Below, piece after piece: positions 34,744 through 47,077 of a stretch of DNA of 64,000 nucleotides. The notes under the pieces were generated by a model. That model was not told the DNA's origin. It worked only from the letters and a program-made list of their open reading frames with translations, and did no database searches. This DNA is from Dactylorhiza incarnata (lineage: Eukaryota > Streptophyta > Magnoliopsida > Asparagales > Orchidaceae): the NCBI GenBank assembly GCA_033032865.1, contig JAWHQI010000009.1:10248001-10312000 (forward strand), given 5' to 3'. Position 1 is the first letter of the stretch; every line of letters starts with the position of its first letter. The position numbers and the translations under genes are program-made.

Positions 34744-36448
34744 TGAAAGATATGGGTTTTATTAAATCTACACCTAGAGGGAGGGTGATTAGGTGTTTTC
34801 AAGGTTATTTTGACTTTTGAATTATTCAACAAAGCACACAAGCAAACCAGAAAAACACACAGAGATTTATAGTGGTTCCCTTCGAGATAATGTGTGAAGA
34901 GGTATTCCACTGTCCTTCCCACCTATCTAGCAATGTGCTAGAGTAGGAAACTTCTCCGAAACCCAAATACATTTCACTATATAGTAGATCTTACAACTCA
35001 GATCACAAAGGATCCTACCTCAGCCCTCACATATACAATCTTACACTTAGGTTATACAAACTATACAACAATTATCTCAGACTTTACATTCCTACCAAGC
35101 ACTCAGATCTGTATCAAGATACTACCAACTTAGATCTATACCAAGATCCAACCAAAACTCAGACTCACACAGAACCCTACAGGACTCAGGCTCACAAAGA
35201 ACCCTACCAACTCAGATCAGTTTACAAGATCCTACAAGCTCAGGTTCACAAAGAACCTTAAAGAATAATACAGAAGAGTTTGATGTTGTAGAAGAGAAGG
35301 CTCCAAGATAAAAGCTTTGACGGATCAGACTTCTTCTTCTTCTTGCAATTGTAAGCCCAGAGATCCTGTGAATCACTGAACCTTTCTTTTGAATCTTCTC
35401 TTGACCTTCACAACACAACAATGAAGTCTCCTTCTATTAATTCTTTTCTCTCTTTTCTGTTAGTAGGTTTGAGAATAATCGTGAGAGAGAATACTAAGCA
35501 ATCAGTGGTTCTGTAATTGAAAAATTCTTTCTTTTATACTCCTCTGCAATTTTGCATAAAAACCCTTATTGATTATTCCATAATCAATTTGCCAGTTTTA
35601 AGAGTTTGACAGAATTGGCATAATATTTTATCATAAATGACTTGCCGTTCTTGGAACTTGCAAAATATAGAAGTAATAATATTTTTCATTAAATACTATG
35701 CAACGACTATATTCTGTAGAGAATATATCATTTAATACTCCTTGATTAATTCCCAAGATGAGCGGCGTGCACAATCCCTGCATTTGAATTTCTGAGAAAA
35801 TCAGTGCAATAAATGCAGCTCTACATCTCTTAAAATGATAAAATTCCTTCAAGCCGATATCGTGTTGATCGTGTCGACGATATGTAATCTTCACGACGAT
35901 ATCGTCGACATACATCCATCTTCAAGACTTTACTTGATATCTCAACGATATTGCTTATTCTAGACGATATCGTCGAGTTGTTTATTTATATATGACCTAG
36001 ACTTATTCTTCAAGTTGATAATCTTTCTTCAAGACGTTATCGTTTTTATCTTCTAGATGATATAAGGTCTTCAAGTCGATGTTGTCTACATGATCCTTTC
36101 TTCATGAGTTAATGAGTAATCTCGATGATATGTCTTTAATCTTCAAGACTATATATCTTCTTCAAGACGATATCGCCGAGACATCTGGACTTATCTTTGT
36201 CAATGATAATCTTTCTTCAATACAATATTGTCGGACTGTCTCAACGATATGTTCCTTGTCTCAATGATATGTCAGCTAAGCCTCAAACCGATATTTGACT
36301 TAGTGAAATTTTCACTTCTATAAAGTTTTGATACTGATAATATATTCTTGATATACCTGTCACATCATGAACTAAAACACATATCAAAGACAACTTAGCT
36401 TATCTATATTTGTGTTCCTTCTTCAAATCTAGGATCATTGAAGGCACA
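34744..36448 (-). repeat. 3' LTR of copia element E
   Basis: The plus strand starts TGAAAGATATGG and carries CACCTAGAGGGAGGGTG near 34776. A minus-strand TATA (GTATAAAAG, 35531-35539) has the word array GACGATATCGTCGAG and variants (35860-36290) upstream of it. CTCAGATC/ACCTCAG units (34980-35260) match J and F. A CTCCCCCTATTTG stretch (36461 on) is the reverse polypurine tract; the exact LTR end is uncertain by about 10 bp. Confidence 0.78.
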
Positions 36449-36499
36449 ATACCTAAAAATCTCCCCCTATTTGAAGAAGCCAGAACTTACAGTTATAGA

Positions 36500-38004
36500 T
36501 GATGAGTCCTGATCATATACACATTTATGGACTCATCCGGGCCGTTATTTAGTCATTTCTCCGCACTTTAGCCTTGTTTTAGTTTATATTTGATAATCCA
36601 TGCTAGGTGCACATCTTGGCCCACTTTGGTGTGATTTTCGTGTTTATTGTCTTTAGTATATTCTTGTGCTGTTAAGTGCCACTTTCTGTGGCTAGATCTG
36701 TGGTTGTGCGGGAATAGGAGTCGTGCAAGTGTTCCCGGTGCAATTCTGCACAGGAACACTGCGCACGATCACCGGTTCTATTGCGCACGACCACTGGTCG
36801 TGCGCCACTGATCGTGTGCACTTAGCCCTTTTTCACGAGTTCTGTTTGGTGCAGTGCGCACGACCACCAACGCCAGTGCGCACGACCACCGGTCGTGCGC
36901 CACTGCTCGTGCGCACTTACCATTTAATTTCTGAGTTCTGTTTGCTGTAGTGCGCACGGCCATCAACTCCAGTGCGCACGACCACCGGTCATGCGCCACT
37001 GGTCGTGCGAACATTTTATTTTATAATTTCGTATCTTGCAGGTTCCACCCAGGCAGTGCGCACGATCGCAGAATTCCAGTGCGCACGACCACTGGTCGTG
37101 CGCCAATGATCGTGCGCAGTATTTAATCCAGCGCCTATTTAAACGCCTGTTGCGATTTTAGGGCGGAGGGTTCATGCCGGGAGCGGGATTCCTGTTCCGT
37201 ACGCCGCCGATTTCCACCTTGGGACGCCTCCACTTCATCTCCTATGCAAAGGGAAGCCTCCTCCATCCATTCTAAGACTTCCTCCATTGTCCGTGAGTGT
37301 TCTCCATCGTCCGCAAGCCTCCAAGCAAGCATTCTTTCATTCCGCTCGGTGAGAAGAAGAAGAAACCTAAAGTCGAAGACGACGGAGCACGTAGGGAGAT
37401 CGTGACAGCTCTCTACGCCGGAAGCATTGTCCGTCCGAGTCCGGAGGTAGCCCGACAACCTACCATTCCGGCCGTGAACGGCCGCTAGTCTTCAACATCG
37501 GTTATTTCTTTCCTCTTTCCTCGTTGTACTCTTTGAACCGTGTAAAACTCGAATGTTGAGATGTTATTTGTTTAAATGAATGTCTCTTTGTTATTCTTCA
37601 TGGTTTGGTTGTGATTCACTCCGTTCTCATTCACTCACTCGCATCTGCACGCAAGGTGTTTGACCCGCGTTAGCAAGAGCTAATGGCAGTTGTGAAGAGG
37701 TGTTTGCGACCCTCACCCTCTCGCACTTGAGTTCACTTCATCCACCTCACGAAGCACGGCATCGCGGCCGTTGCATCCACCTCACTTTGCGAAGCGGTGT
37801 TTTCGACCCGCATTTCTTTTGTTATTGCTAAGATTAGGAAAACCAACCAAAAACCCCTCTTTGTGTTTGTTGAACGCTTGTGTAACAATCATCACTGCGC
37901 GATTCGTTCACCCATCCTGCATTCCTCAAGAGACCGACATCCGGGGAATTTATTCTCCACAATTATTACTTGACAGCGACCGGTGCACTTGCCGACACGC
38001 ATCA
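36500..38004 (+). mobile_element. Solo LTR, Athila A family
   Basis: A single LTR starting TGATGAGTCC and ending CACGCATCA, flanked on both sides by ATAGA (36495-36499 and 38005-38009), with no primer site or internal sequence: the product of LTR-LTR recombination. It carries the same CACGACCACCGGTCGTGCGCC words (36768-37118) and TATA-like CTATTTAAA at 37136-37144, with an extra pair of word units relative to the A LTRs, making it about 90 bp longer. It lies in the 3' internal region of E. Confidence 0.93.
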
Positions 38005-38009
38005 ATAGA

Positions 38010-40565
38010 TAAGCTTGACTGACAAATATATTCAATAAAGATTAAACAAGATTCAGAACATTTGATAAATAGATTAAAAATTGTCCCAAGCACACAAAAA
38101 GAATATATCAGTCATAAATGAACAACATGGAAATGTGTATGTGTTTTCCTAGAATCCTTTTTCTTCAATCCCCTTGAACATGTTTCCCTTTCCCAGAGGG
38201 TCTAGCTTTCTTGGATTTCTCAGATTCAGCCAGCTTTTATTTTTGCCTTTCAAAATAATTATAAGGCTTGGGATTATATCTGAGAGGAGCATGATTAGGC
38301 ACTGAAGTATCTCCCAACTTATTTTTGTTCCAATAAGTCCTTCTGCCAGCTTTACTCATCTCATATTTGTGCCATTCTTCTGAGCTGTTAAATTTACCTT
38401 TGTCTACCTTTCACTGTTGATATTGAGTCCAGGTATTCAAGATGATATCCCTTGAGCAAGGGCTCCATTCTTCAAAATTTGGATTCTTTTTTACTTCCAC
38501 AATTCTCTTCATTTTAGCTTCTTGTTCTTCAGAGTCAACATGATGTCATTTGCTTTTCCTGACCTGCCCACTTCCACTAGCATACTCATTAACAAAGTAA
38601 CCTTGATAGTTATCAGGCTGTTGATATTGCTCTAGAATAACTTCTGGCATAGCCTCTTTTAATGGTCCTTTTAGGAGACTGCATTCTGCAATGGGATGTT
38701 GATAAGCAGTCCCATAGTCAATTGTATCTTATCCCATGTGAAGTTTAATTTCATTGGATAGCCACATAGCATGGTGACTAGACATAATCTCCCCCTTTCT
38801 GGCTTCTGAAAATATTTCTTTAGAGAGAGCAGCCTGGGTGGACTGAACTTGTCTGGATAGAAGATTGTTCAATTTTCCAATAGCATCCATGATGATGCGT
38901 TGGGATGTCCCAAGAAATTGAGTGGCAGAGGTGGAGAGTTGATCTTGGGTGACTAGAATCTGATGGAGACTGCTTTCACCCATATTATCTACTAGCTCAT
39001 TAGATGTTTGAGCAGTTGAGGAGATTATTTGAAGAAGGGTATTTACTGCATCTTCCAAGTCAGTAAATAGTGTTTGTTGATTTTGAATAATAGCCTGTTG
39101 ATTTACCCTTACTACATTCAGTCAGTCTAGAATGTTGTTGAGTTGTTGACCAGTGAGCATGGTAGCTTGATTGATATTGGCTATTTCAGTTCCTGTATGA
39201 ACCACCGCATTTGCGATAGTGTGATATACATTTGTATTGTGATGATTTAGATGTTGGATGTCTTCTTGCAATACCTTTATCCTGGTAGACAGTTCATTCT
39301 TGCAACTTGTGACAACATTATTTACATATGCTTCAAAGTGTACCCTTTGTCTATCAAGTAAAGCTTCCAGCTGGGACATAAATTCAGGAGATGGGAGTGT
39401 GTAGGGCTGTGATAGATGGAGAATGTTGCTCATCTTCTATCCTTGGAAGTGAGGTCTGCATTGTGAGTGGAGTAGTAGACTCCCCCTCCAATGTTGCAGG
39501 GATTTTAGAGGGCTACTCAAATTCTTCTTCATCTGTATGTTGATGCATTTCATCATTGAGAAATTCATTCAGGGATCTGGTAGACTCTTCTAATTCTTCA
39601 ATAACTTCATGTCCACCACTTGGATCTTTCTCAGATTCCTCAATTTCCATATTCAAAACAGACTCTTGAGTAATTATGAGGATATCTTCTTGATTTACCT
39701 CATCTTGAGGAGCTAGAGCATTGTCCATCACAGTGGTATCTTCTATCATAGGCTCCCCCTCAATAGAAGCAGAAGAGGGTTGAATTTCTTGTGGGAAGTG
39801 TGATGGGGTTTGAGTGGCATAATTTTGTGGAGAGGAAGGTTCACCTGCCATCTTTTTGGTGAACTTCTTTTCCCATCTGCTTATTGTCTTTATGTCTATT
39901 CTTTTTAGGTAGTGTATGGGAGTTGATTCAAATTCATTTAAATGTTGAGGGATGGAGTGCTTTAAGTATAAGGAAAGTATTATGCCAAAGTTGGGGGACT
40001 TCAGGCTTTCCTTGATCTTTTCAAACAAGATTTTTCCCCAGTCAGTCTTCTTCTCAAGGATCACTCTTATTATTCGTTCAAACATCTCTTTGGAGATTCT
40101 ATCATGAGACCCAGCCTTGCATATCAGTACTTTACCAATGATATTTGATAGCAGTTTACCTTGCATGTTCATCTTATTTCTTTGAATGCTGACATAGGGT
40201 TTGCCATCCAGGCCACACCATTTGTATCCTTCCATGAAATCCTCAGATTTGACTGCTTCTTCTTCTTCATTCTCAGTGAGAACATTCAGCTTAAGGGCAT
40301 TGGTTAGGCCCAAGGCAGTAATCATTATACATTCTCCAGACAAAGTGGTTTGAATTGCTTTTCCTGTCTTGCTAATTTGGGCATTTTCATATATTTCCGA
40401 CAGTGCTGAGTAGTATAGTCGAGTAGGCTCAGTAAGGACACATTCTAATTCAGAAGCATAGAGAAGAGTAATCACCATAGCTAGTTCTTCATCAGCACCT
40501 TTGAATTAATCCTTGACCAACTCTCCTCCAGAAAGGACTTTCTCATCTGTGATTTTTGGAGCCAT
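38010..40565 (-). pseudogene. Env-position extra ORF of copia element E
   Basis: Long ORF downstream of pol, as in SIRE-type elements. A start ATG at 40565 gives MAPKITDEKVLSGGELVKD, then an in-frame TAA; the frame is then open to 39513. Features: a globular N-terminal half (residues about 30-230; MVITLLYASELECVLTEPTR...), an acidic Ser/Glu-rich middle (39760-39520), then a coiled-coil segment in two open pieces (39433-39122 and 39058-38729) interrupted by single stops. The C-terminal part (38720-38150) is degraded and matches F's 12646-12071 block. No signal peptide or convincing transmembrane helix seen, so a true envelope role is not supported. Function unknown. Confidence 0.72.
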
Positions 40566-41044
40566 TGCTTGTTGCAGGAAATCAGCGAAAGGAGGAAGAG
40601 GATGAAATAGGGATTCTAGGATTTTGTGTGTGCACAATTTCTATGCTTTCACTTTATCTAATATATAATAGCATGCAATAGGAAGTGTAATAGGCGCGTA
40701 CATATTCAAATCTTCCAAAATCGTGTTGATAAACCCGTAAATGTGGCGTAATAATGACGCTGACGTGTCCTGTGACATCATTCTATCCGCCTGACTGAGT
40801 ATTGTCGTCGAGATCACATTAGCTTTGTCGTCGAGACTTCAGTAATGTTGTCTTGATCATCAAGATGATTTTTGTTGTCTAAGCTATTTTTGTCTAGACG
40901 ATTTCCCACTTATGCCTTATCCAATCTTTCTATTTTCCTATCTTCAAAGCTAATGTTTTTAGACTACTTTAGGGTGGACCTTGTGTGACATCCAACCCAT
41001 TATTAAAATATTTAACCTCTTCTAACAAAAGATATATGAAATTC
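40566..41044 (-). other. Spacer between pol and env-position ORF of E
   Basis: No gene. Contains TTGTCGTCGAGATC and TTGTCGTCGAGACTTC (40804-40850), related to the GACGATATCGTCGAG words of E's own LTR. Confidence 0.6.
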
Positions 41045-44000
41045 AGCATGCCCAATTTAAGAACTTAACATCCCCAATTCAATTTTGAATTGATTGAACT
41101 ATGACTCATCAAGGGGCTTAGTAAAAATGTCAGCTATCTGCCTCTCTGTATTAACATACTCAAGACAGATGTCTTCCTTTTCTACATGCTCCATAATAAA
41201 ATGATATATAATTTCAATATGTTTTATTCAACTATGTGCCACATGATTTTTAGCAATGGAGATGGCACTTGAGGAATCACAAAAGAGAGGTGTTCTCTTT
41301 TTGTGCACATTGTAATCCTCTAGTTGGTGTTGAATCCAAAGGAGTTGTGCACAGCAACTACCTGCTGAAATATATTCTGATTCAGTTATGGAGATAGCAA
41401 TGCTGTTTTGCTTTTTACTACTCCAGGACACAAGCCTTCTCCCCAAGAACTGACATGTTCCTGAAGTGTTTTTTTTGTCTTCTTTGCACCCATCAAAGTC
41501 TGCATCAGAATAGTTACACAACTAAAAGTCATCTGACTTAGGATACCAGAGCCCTGGATTTGGAGTACCCTTTAGATATCTCAAAATTCTTTTCACAGCT
41601 GAGTGATGAGATTCTTTTGGGTTGACTTGATACCTTGCACAGAAACATGTAGCAAACATGATGTCTGGCCTACTAGCAGTGACGTAGAGCAATGAGCCAA
41701 TTATGCTTCTATACATGGACTAATTATAGAGTTTCCCCTTTTCATCCTTGTCTAGAGACACATTTAAAACCAAAGGAGTTCTCGTAGGGGTAGAGTTCTC
41801 CATACCAAATTTCTTTATGATATCCAAGGTAAATTTGGTCTGAGAAATGAAGATTCCTTCCTCAGATTGCTTTACTTGGAGACCTAAGAAATACTTAAGC
41901 TCTCTCATACTGCTCATTTCAAATTTACTCTGCAAAAGTTTAGCAAACATTTTGCAAAGACTCCTATCTGTTGATCCAAATGTAATGTCATCAACATATA
42001 TTTGGACCAATGGGATCTGGCCCTTCAACTCTCTCAATAAAAGAGTCTTATCTATTTTCCCTCTTGAGAACTTATTTTCAAGGAGAAAGGTAGACAGTGT
42101 CTCATACCAAGCACTTGGAGCTTGGTTCAACCCATACAAGGCTTTCTTTAGAAAATAAACATGGTCACGAAGGGTAGGAGAGATAAAACCTGGTGGTTGA
42201 ACAACATAGACTTCATCTTTTGAATCTCCATTTAGAAATGCTGATTTTACATCCATTTGATAGACTTTCAATCCCCTGTAAGCAGCATAAGCTAGGAAGA
42301 GTCTGATGGCTTCCAATCTAGCAACAGGTGCAAATGTATGATCAAAATCTATGCCTTCCTCCTCCTTGTATCCTTGAGCTACCAGCCATGCCTTATTCTT
42401 AATAATCACTCCAACTTCATCCATCTTGTTTCTATAAACCCACTTTGTCCCAATAATATTATGCCATTGTGGTCTTGGGATAAGCTTCCACACTTTGCAT
42501 CTTCTGAATTGATTGAGCTCTTCTTGTATAGCTATTACCCAGAATTGGTCTTTATTGGCCTACTCAAATTTCTTGGGCTCTTGTTGTGACAAAAAGCTGA
42601 GGTGCAGGCTTTCATTTAGAGCATTTCTTCTAGTTCGTATTCCAAGATCAAGCTCCACTATAATCTGGTCTACTGGGTGATGTCTGAGATGTCTTCCTAT
42701 TTTGGGCAGCACCATTTGAGGTTCTTCTATTCCAGTAATTTCCTCAGTTGCTGCATCATGATTATCATTCTGACAATCTGTATTTTCTGTAGCTTCTTCT
42801 ATATTTTCTGGAATGGAGTTCTGTATAGAGAGTTCTTCTTTTTTCAATAGTCCCTTCTTCTCTGATTTTTAGATTGTCCAGTCCATCCTCAATTCCTAAA
42901 CTACATGAACTAGATAGAGAAATATGCAGCATGCTTCTCTCATCAAATACTATATGAATAGATTCTTCAATTGTATGAGCATTCTTATTGAAGACTCTGT
43001 AGGCTTTGCTATGCTTGCTATATCCTACAAAGACACCTTCATAGCACTTTGCAGAGAACTTGGTAATGTAGTGCTTATTATTTTTTATCACATAACATTT
43101 ACTCCCAAAGATTTTGAAGTAGACTAGTGTTGCTTCTTACCCTTAATCAGCTCATAAGGAGTCTTATTATGGTTCTTATAGATGAGTGCTCTATTTCACA
43201 CATGACATGCAGTATTAACTGCCTCGGCCCAAAGATATTCTGGGAGTGAGGAGTTACTTAGCATGGTCCTACCGGCTTCAATAAGTGTTCTATTTTTCCT
43301 CTCAGCCACCCCATTCTATTGGGGAGTTGTGTGGGAGAAGAAAACTCTTGTAAGATAGCTTCTTAATCACAAAATTTGGTCATTGACCCAGACTGAAATT
43401 CAGTTCCATGATCACTTCTAATTTTGACCACTGAACTGTTTATTTCATTCTGAATTTGTTTTACAAAATTCTTGAATGTACTTAGGGTATCCGATTTGTG
43501 TTGTAAAAAGAATACCCAGGCAAATCTAGAGTGATAATCAACAATAACTAGTGTATAAGCCATTCCTCCTAAGTTGTGTACTGTCATAGGACCAAATAAG
43601 TCCATGTGCAGTAGGTATAAGCACCTAGTGGATTCTTTGTCCTGTATGCTCTTGAATGAAGTTCTTGTTTGCTTGCCCATTTGGCATGCATGAAAAGGAA
43701 TCATCTCTTAACAATCCAACTTAGGAGCATCCCTTACAAAATTTTCTGTCATTAATTTCTTGAGAGACTTCTAGTTAATATGGGCTAGTCTCTTATGCCA
43801 CTTTACACAAGCAGACATTCCATCATTTGCTACAAGACATACATGCTTATTGTTTCTAATGCAAATGAAATTTAAACAATAAATATTGCCACTCCTAGTG
43901 CTTATTATGATAGATTCATTCTTAGAATCCTTGATTAGGCACTTATCCTCGTGGAAAGAAACAACATATCCCATGTCACATAGTTGACTTATGCTTATGA

Positions 44001-44069
44001 GGTTATGTTATAACCCTTCAACATAATCTACTCTTGTGATAGTGATACTACCATTAGTGATCTTACCAA
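41045..44069 (-). pseudogene. Ty1/copia pol: pre-integrase, integrase, RT, RNase H (element E)
   Basis: Minus-strand polyprotein with scattered stops. From 5' to 3': GAG-pre-integrase (WHKRLAHIN, LISISQLCDMGY); integrase with HMDLFGPMTVHN, VDYHSRFAWVFF and RSDHGTEF; a linker with IEESIHIVFDE; RT with [41 protein letters not shown] and catalytic YVDD at 41987-41998; then RNase H (YSDADFDGC, ITESEYISAGSC) and the copia end ADIFTKPLDES near 41100. Single stops at 43734, 41717 and 41519, plus others, make it nonfunctional. The 5' part (gag, protease) continues at 51725 beyond element G. Confidence 0.92.
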
Positions 44070-45153
44070 TGTTGGATCGGTCGGCGCCCTTAGAGGGGGG
44101 GTGAATAAGGGTTTTCAAAAACTTTAGATTATATTTAGAAAAACTTCGGAATATTGCAAGATTAATAAAGAGACATCAAGTCAAACAATAATAAAGAGAT
44201 ATGCTTTATTAATATCAAATAATGTTTTACAAAACTTGATTTCTATGACGCTAGAAATCGGAGGCGACTAATAAAAATTCTTTTTCGTTTTCTATACCGA
44301 CTCGTATCCCCACGAACCGGTTGGCTTTAGCCGATCTCTCCCCAGATACGGCCTCAAGTCGCTCTAGCCGATCTATCCCCAGAAAGGCCTCGAGCACCCC
44401 CTAGACCTAACCTAGATCTAGTCGCCAACACGAGGTGAATTTCAGCCCTAAGTCCTACCCCAGACCTAGTCGCCAACACGAGGCGATTTCACTACCGTTT
44501 ACAGAAAAGATATGAAATGAAAAGACAATAATATAAAAATTCCCTCTATGTGGATCTCTTGGAGAAGTGGACGAAGGCCCGCAGAGTATGATCGTAGTCG
44601 ATGCAGCCTTTCGTCACGATGATGACGCGTGTTGAAATCTTCTCCACGGATCTCCTTAAGGCTTTATGGAATTGTGGGAGTATCGCTCTGAATCTTCCTC
44701 TCTCTGCTGTGGCACGAAGCTCTGGAGTTTGGGATTGGAGGAGGATGAAGAATTCGGAGCCAAAGGATCCAATTTATAGCCTTTACACTACCGCCGGCGC
44801 TAGCCCGGATTATGAAACGTTTTGCGCGGCAGGATCTTCAATCCGCGGCAACATATTTCTCCATGCCTCTTGTGCGCCATGCTACCGCCAGCGCTAGTAG
44901 CTAACGCCGGGCGCTAGCTCCTTCTAAAAACGATGCCGGAATCGCGCAGATCAACGCTAGCACCGGGCGCTATCGCTACCGCCGACGCTAGCGAGCCTCT
45001 TCGAATTTTGGCCTCAATTTTGGGGGCAGACATCATGAGTACTCCTTGAGTCATGTGGACTATGCTAACCTGCACACTTGAACACACAAGATCAAATACA
45101 CATAGGATTTGTTATTCTCAAACCTAGGAGATGCGGAAGACCATGTTCCAACA
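44070..45153 (-). repeat. 3' LTR of element G
   Basis: Plus-strand reading TGTTGGATCGGTCGGCGCCC...CATGTTCCAACA. Contains TTAGAGGGGGGGTGAATAA (44086 on), a minus-strand TATA (CTATAAA, 44773-44779) and, upstream of it in transcription order, GCTAGC/CCGCC words (44795-44995). Duplicated CCTAGACC/GTCGCCAACACGAGG stretches lie at 44395-44490. Confidence 0.92.
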
Positions 45154-45172
45154 AACTCCCCCTTTTGATAAT
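45154..45172 (-). other. Polypurine tract of element G
   Basis: On the minus strand AAAAGGGGGAGTT directly precedes the LTR start TGTTGGAAC; this would prime plus-strand DNA synthesis. The equivalent in H is at 54058-54072. Confidence 0.8.
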
Positions 45173-45722
45173 AACAAATCCATTAATGATAAAACAAAGC
45201 ATTAATAAATAAGCATGATGAGACTGTACTTGTGTGTGTGTGAGAGTGATGACTTTAGGATAATTATTGATTTTAGCATTTAGAATTACTCCCCCTAAAT
45301 ATATGCTCCCCCTATGTGAATGCTCCCTTAATATGTATGCTATCAACTGAATTTTTCATGTTGGGTTTATGATAGCGGGTTACATTTATCATTGTTAGTT
45401 CTCCCCCTTTTGCATTTTATCATGTTAGTTCTCCCCCTTTGTTATTAGCAAAAGTGGGTAGGGAAACAAAGCACTAAAATGTGTAAATAAAAGAGAAGGC
45501 ATGATCGAGCTTTTTAAGTAAATGATAAGGAGTTTTAGACTTGTCTTTCATTGAAAATGATCAGAGTTATGACTTATTTTATCCCTTTTGTTTGTAGTTC
45601 TCCCCCTTTTATAAATCAGAGTTTAAGCAAAAAATAATGATTTCCCCTTTAAATAAGAGTTTTAAGCCTAAAAACAATCATGATTTCCAAGTAACCAATC
45701 TATCCAGACAATATGTCAACAC

Positions 45723-45935
45723 CCTAGCCCCATACTAAGTGACGGATGGGCATGAGGAGCTGCAAACATGCCGTAGGTTGGGGTGTTAATCCCATATGCA
45801 AACACTAGACAAAAACTTAACCTAGCACTCTTTCCCCCAGTGCCTCGCACGGCCCCACTGGAACCCTCCCCGGTTAAGGACAAGACATGACTAGAGATAA
45901 GGTTATCTAATGTCTACAACCCTACGCCCCCGCTA
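45723..45935 (-). repeat. GC-rich block conserved between G and H (copy in G)
   Basis: Begins CCCTAGCCCCATACTAAGTG and includes GACGGATGGGCATGAGGAGC, GTAGGTTGGGGTGTTAATCC and CCCCACTGGAACCCTCCCCG. Very close to 56577-56790 in element H, although the surrounding AT-rich DNA has diverged strongly. No reading frame is shared. Confidence 0.8.
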
Positions 45936-46833
45936 TGGTGAGAAATGAAGTTATGGATAATAATTATTGGAAACATTAAGCATTTAAATCTAATGGGAAA
46001 TATCATAGCATATGGGTTTATATTTTTATTTGAATTTTTGAAATAAAACTCACATAGCTATATTGAAATTCATGAATGAATCAGAGTTTGAGTATTGCGG
46101 AAGATTTCGAAAAAGAAACATTATAATACTAAATAAGAGTTTAAGTTAAAAAGAGATGTTTTATAAGCAATATTTCACTTGTTGGAGGAGTGTTTAGAAT
46201 AGAAATAGATCAGAGTTATAAAAAAAATTCAACCAATATAAAGTTTACCAAACAAGTCTACCACTTGTTGCAAGAAAGGAATTTGAAGATTCAAGTGATG
46301 ATGCACACAAGATGAAAGATTTTAAATAAGTATTAAAGTGCAAGGTAAAACAATTATATGGTTATGATGCGGAAGACTTATAGAAGTACAAAAAACATCT
46401 TATGGTAATCAATGATGGTTCATAAAAAGATATATGAGTTCAATTTCAGAAAGAAGATGTTTTTGTAAATCATTTTGCATTTAAAATTTTTGTTTTGACA
46501 ATACAGTAACCAATCATGAAATAATCTTATCAAAAAGAGATTACTACAATGTTACTTTAATTCACAATTTCAAAACATACCAAACATTATAGAAAGCATG
46601 CTAGGTTATTTAGTGCATTTCATAGATAAAGAGTAGTATAGAATTAGCATTAGGATCCAATACTCATGAGAAGAAGTGTTATGGAAGATAATGATGTGCA
46701 TAAAAGTGTATTTTGAATAGAGTAAACAAATGTTTTAATCAAAAATACAAGTAATATGTAAAGTAACGAGCACAATAAAACACAAATAATTTTACTTCCA
46801 CTCACTTCAATGCACAAAAAAAATGTACAACTA

Positions 46834-46894
46834 CCAAGGTGCTTTGCACACACAATGCTCATTAAGACTTATCAGGGTGCAAAGTAGTGCTTGG
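46834..46894 (-). ncRNA. Predicted hairpin 1 of element G
   Basis: Arms CCAAGGTGCTTTGCAC and GTGCAAAGTAGTGCTTGG pair almost fully around a loop ACACAATGCTCATTAAGACTT.. . The same loop with differently sequenced but complementary arms occurs 180 bp further on and twice in H, implying selection on a folded RNA of the element. Function unknown. Confidence 0.55.
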
Positions 46895-47016
46895 GGGATC
46901 ACATAATTTTATTCTTCAATATTGATTTTTTTTATTGTGATCCGGTGTACTTAAGAATAAGTGGTTTTTATTTTGAAAGACAGTTAGGGTTTGCACAAGA
47001 TACTTTATTATTCTTT

Positions 47017-47077
47017 CCAAGGTGCTCAACCTCACAACGCTTATTAAGACTTATCAGGAGGTTCAAGTAGTGCTTGG
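47017..47077 (-). ncRNA. Predicted hairpin 2 of element G
   Basis: Arms CCAAGGTGCTCAACCTC and GAGGTTCAAGTAGTGCTTGG around the loop ACAACGCTTATTAAGACTTA... . Inner stem differs from hairpin 1 on both sides in a compensating way (CTCAACCTC/GAGGTT versus CTTTGCAC/GTGCAAAG). Confidence 0.55.

Noticed and set aside
46855..46880. CTGATAAGTC in the G/H hairpin loops as a ribozyme core
   Set aside because: Same reason: no GAAA strand and no matching third helix.
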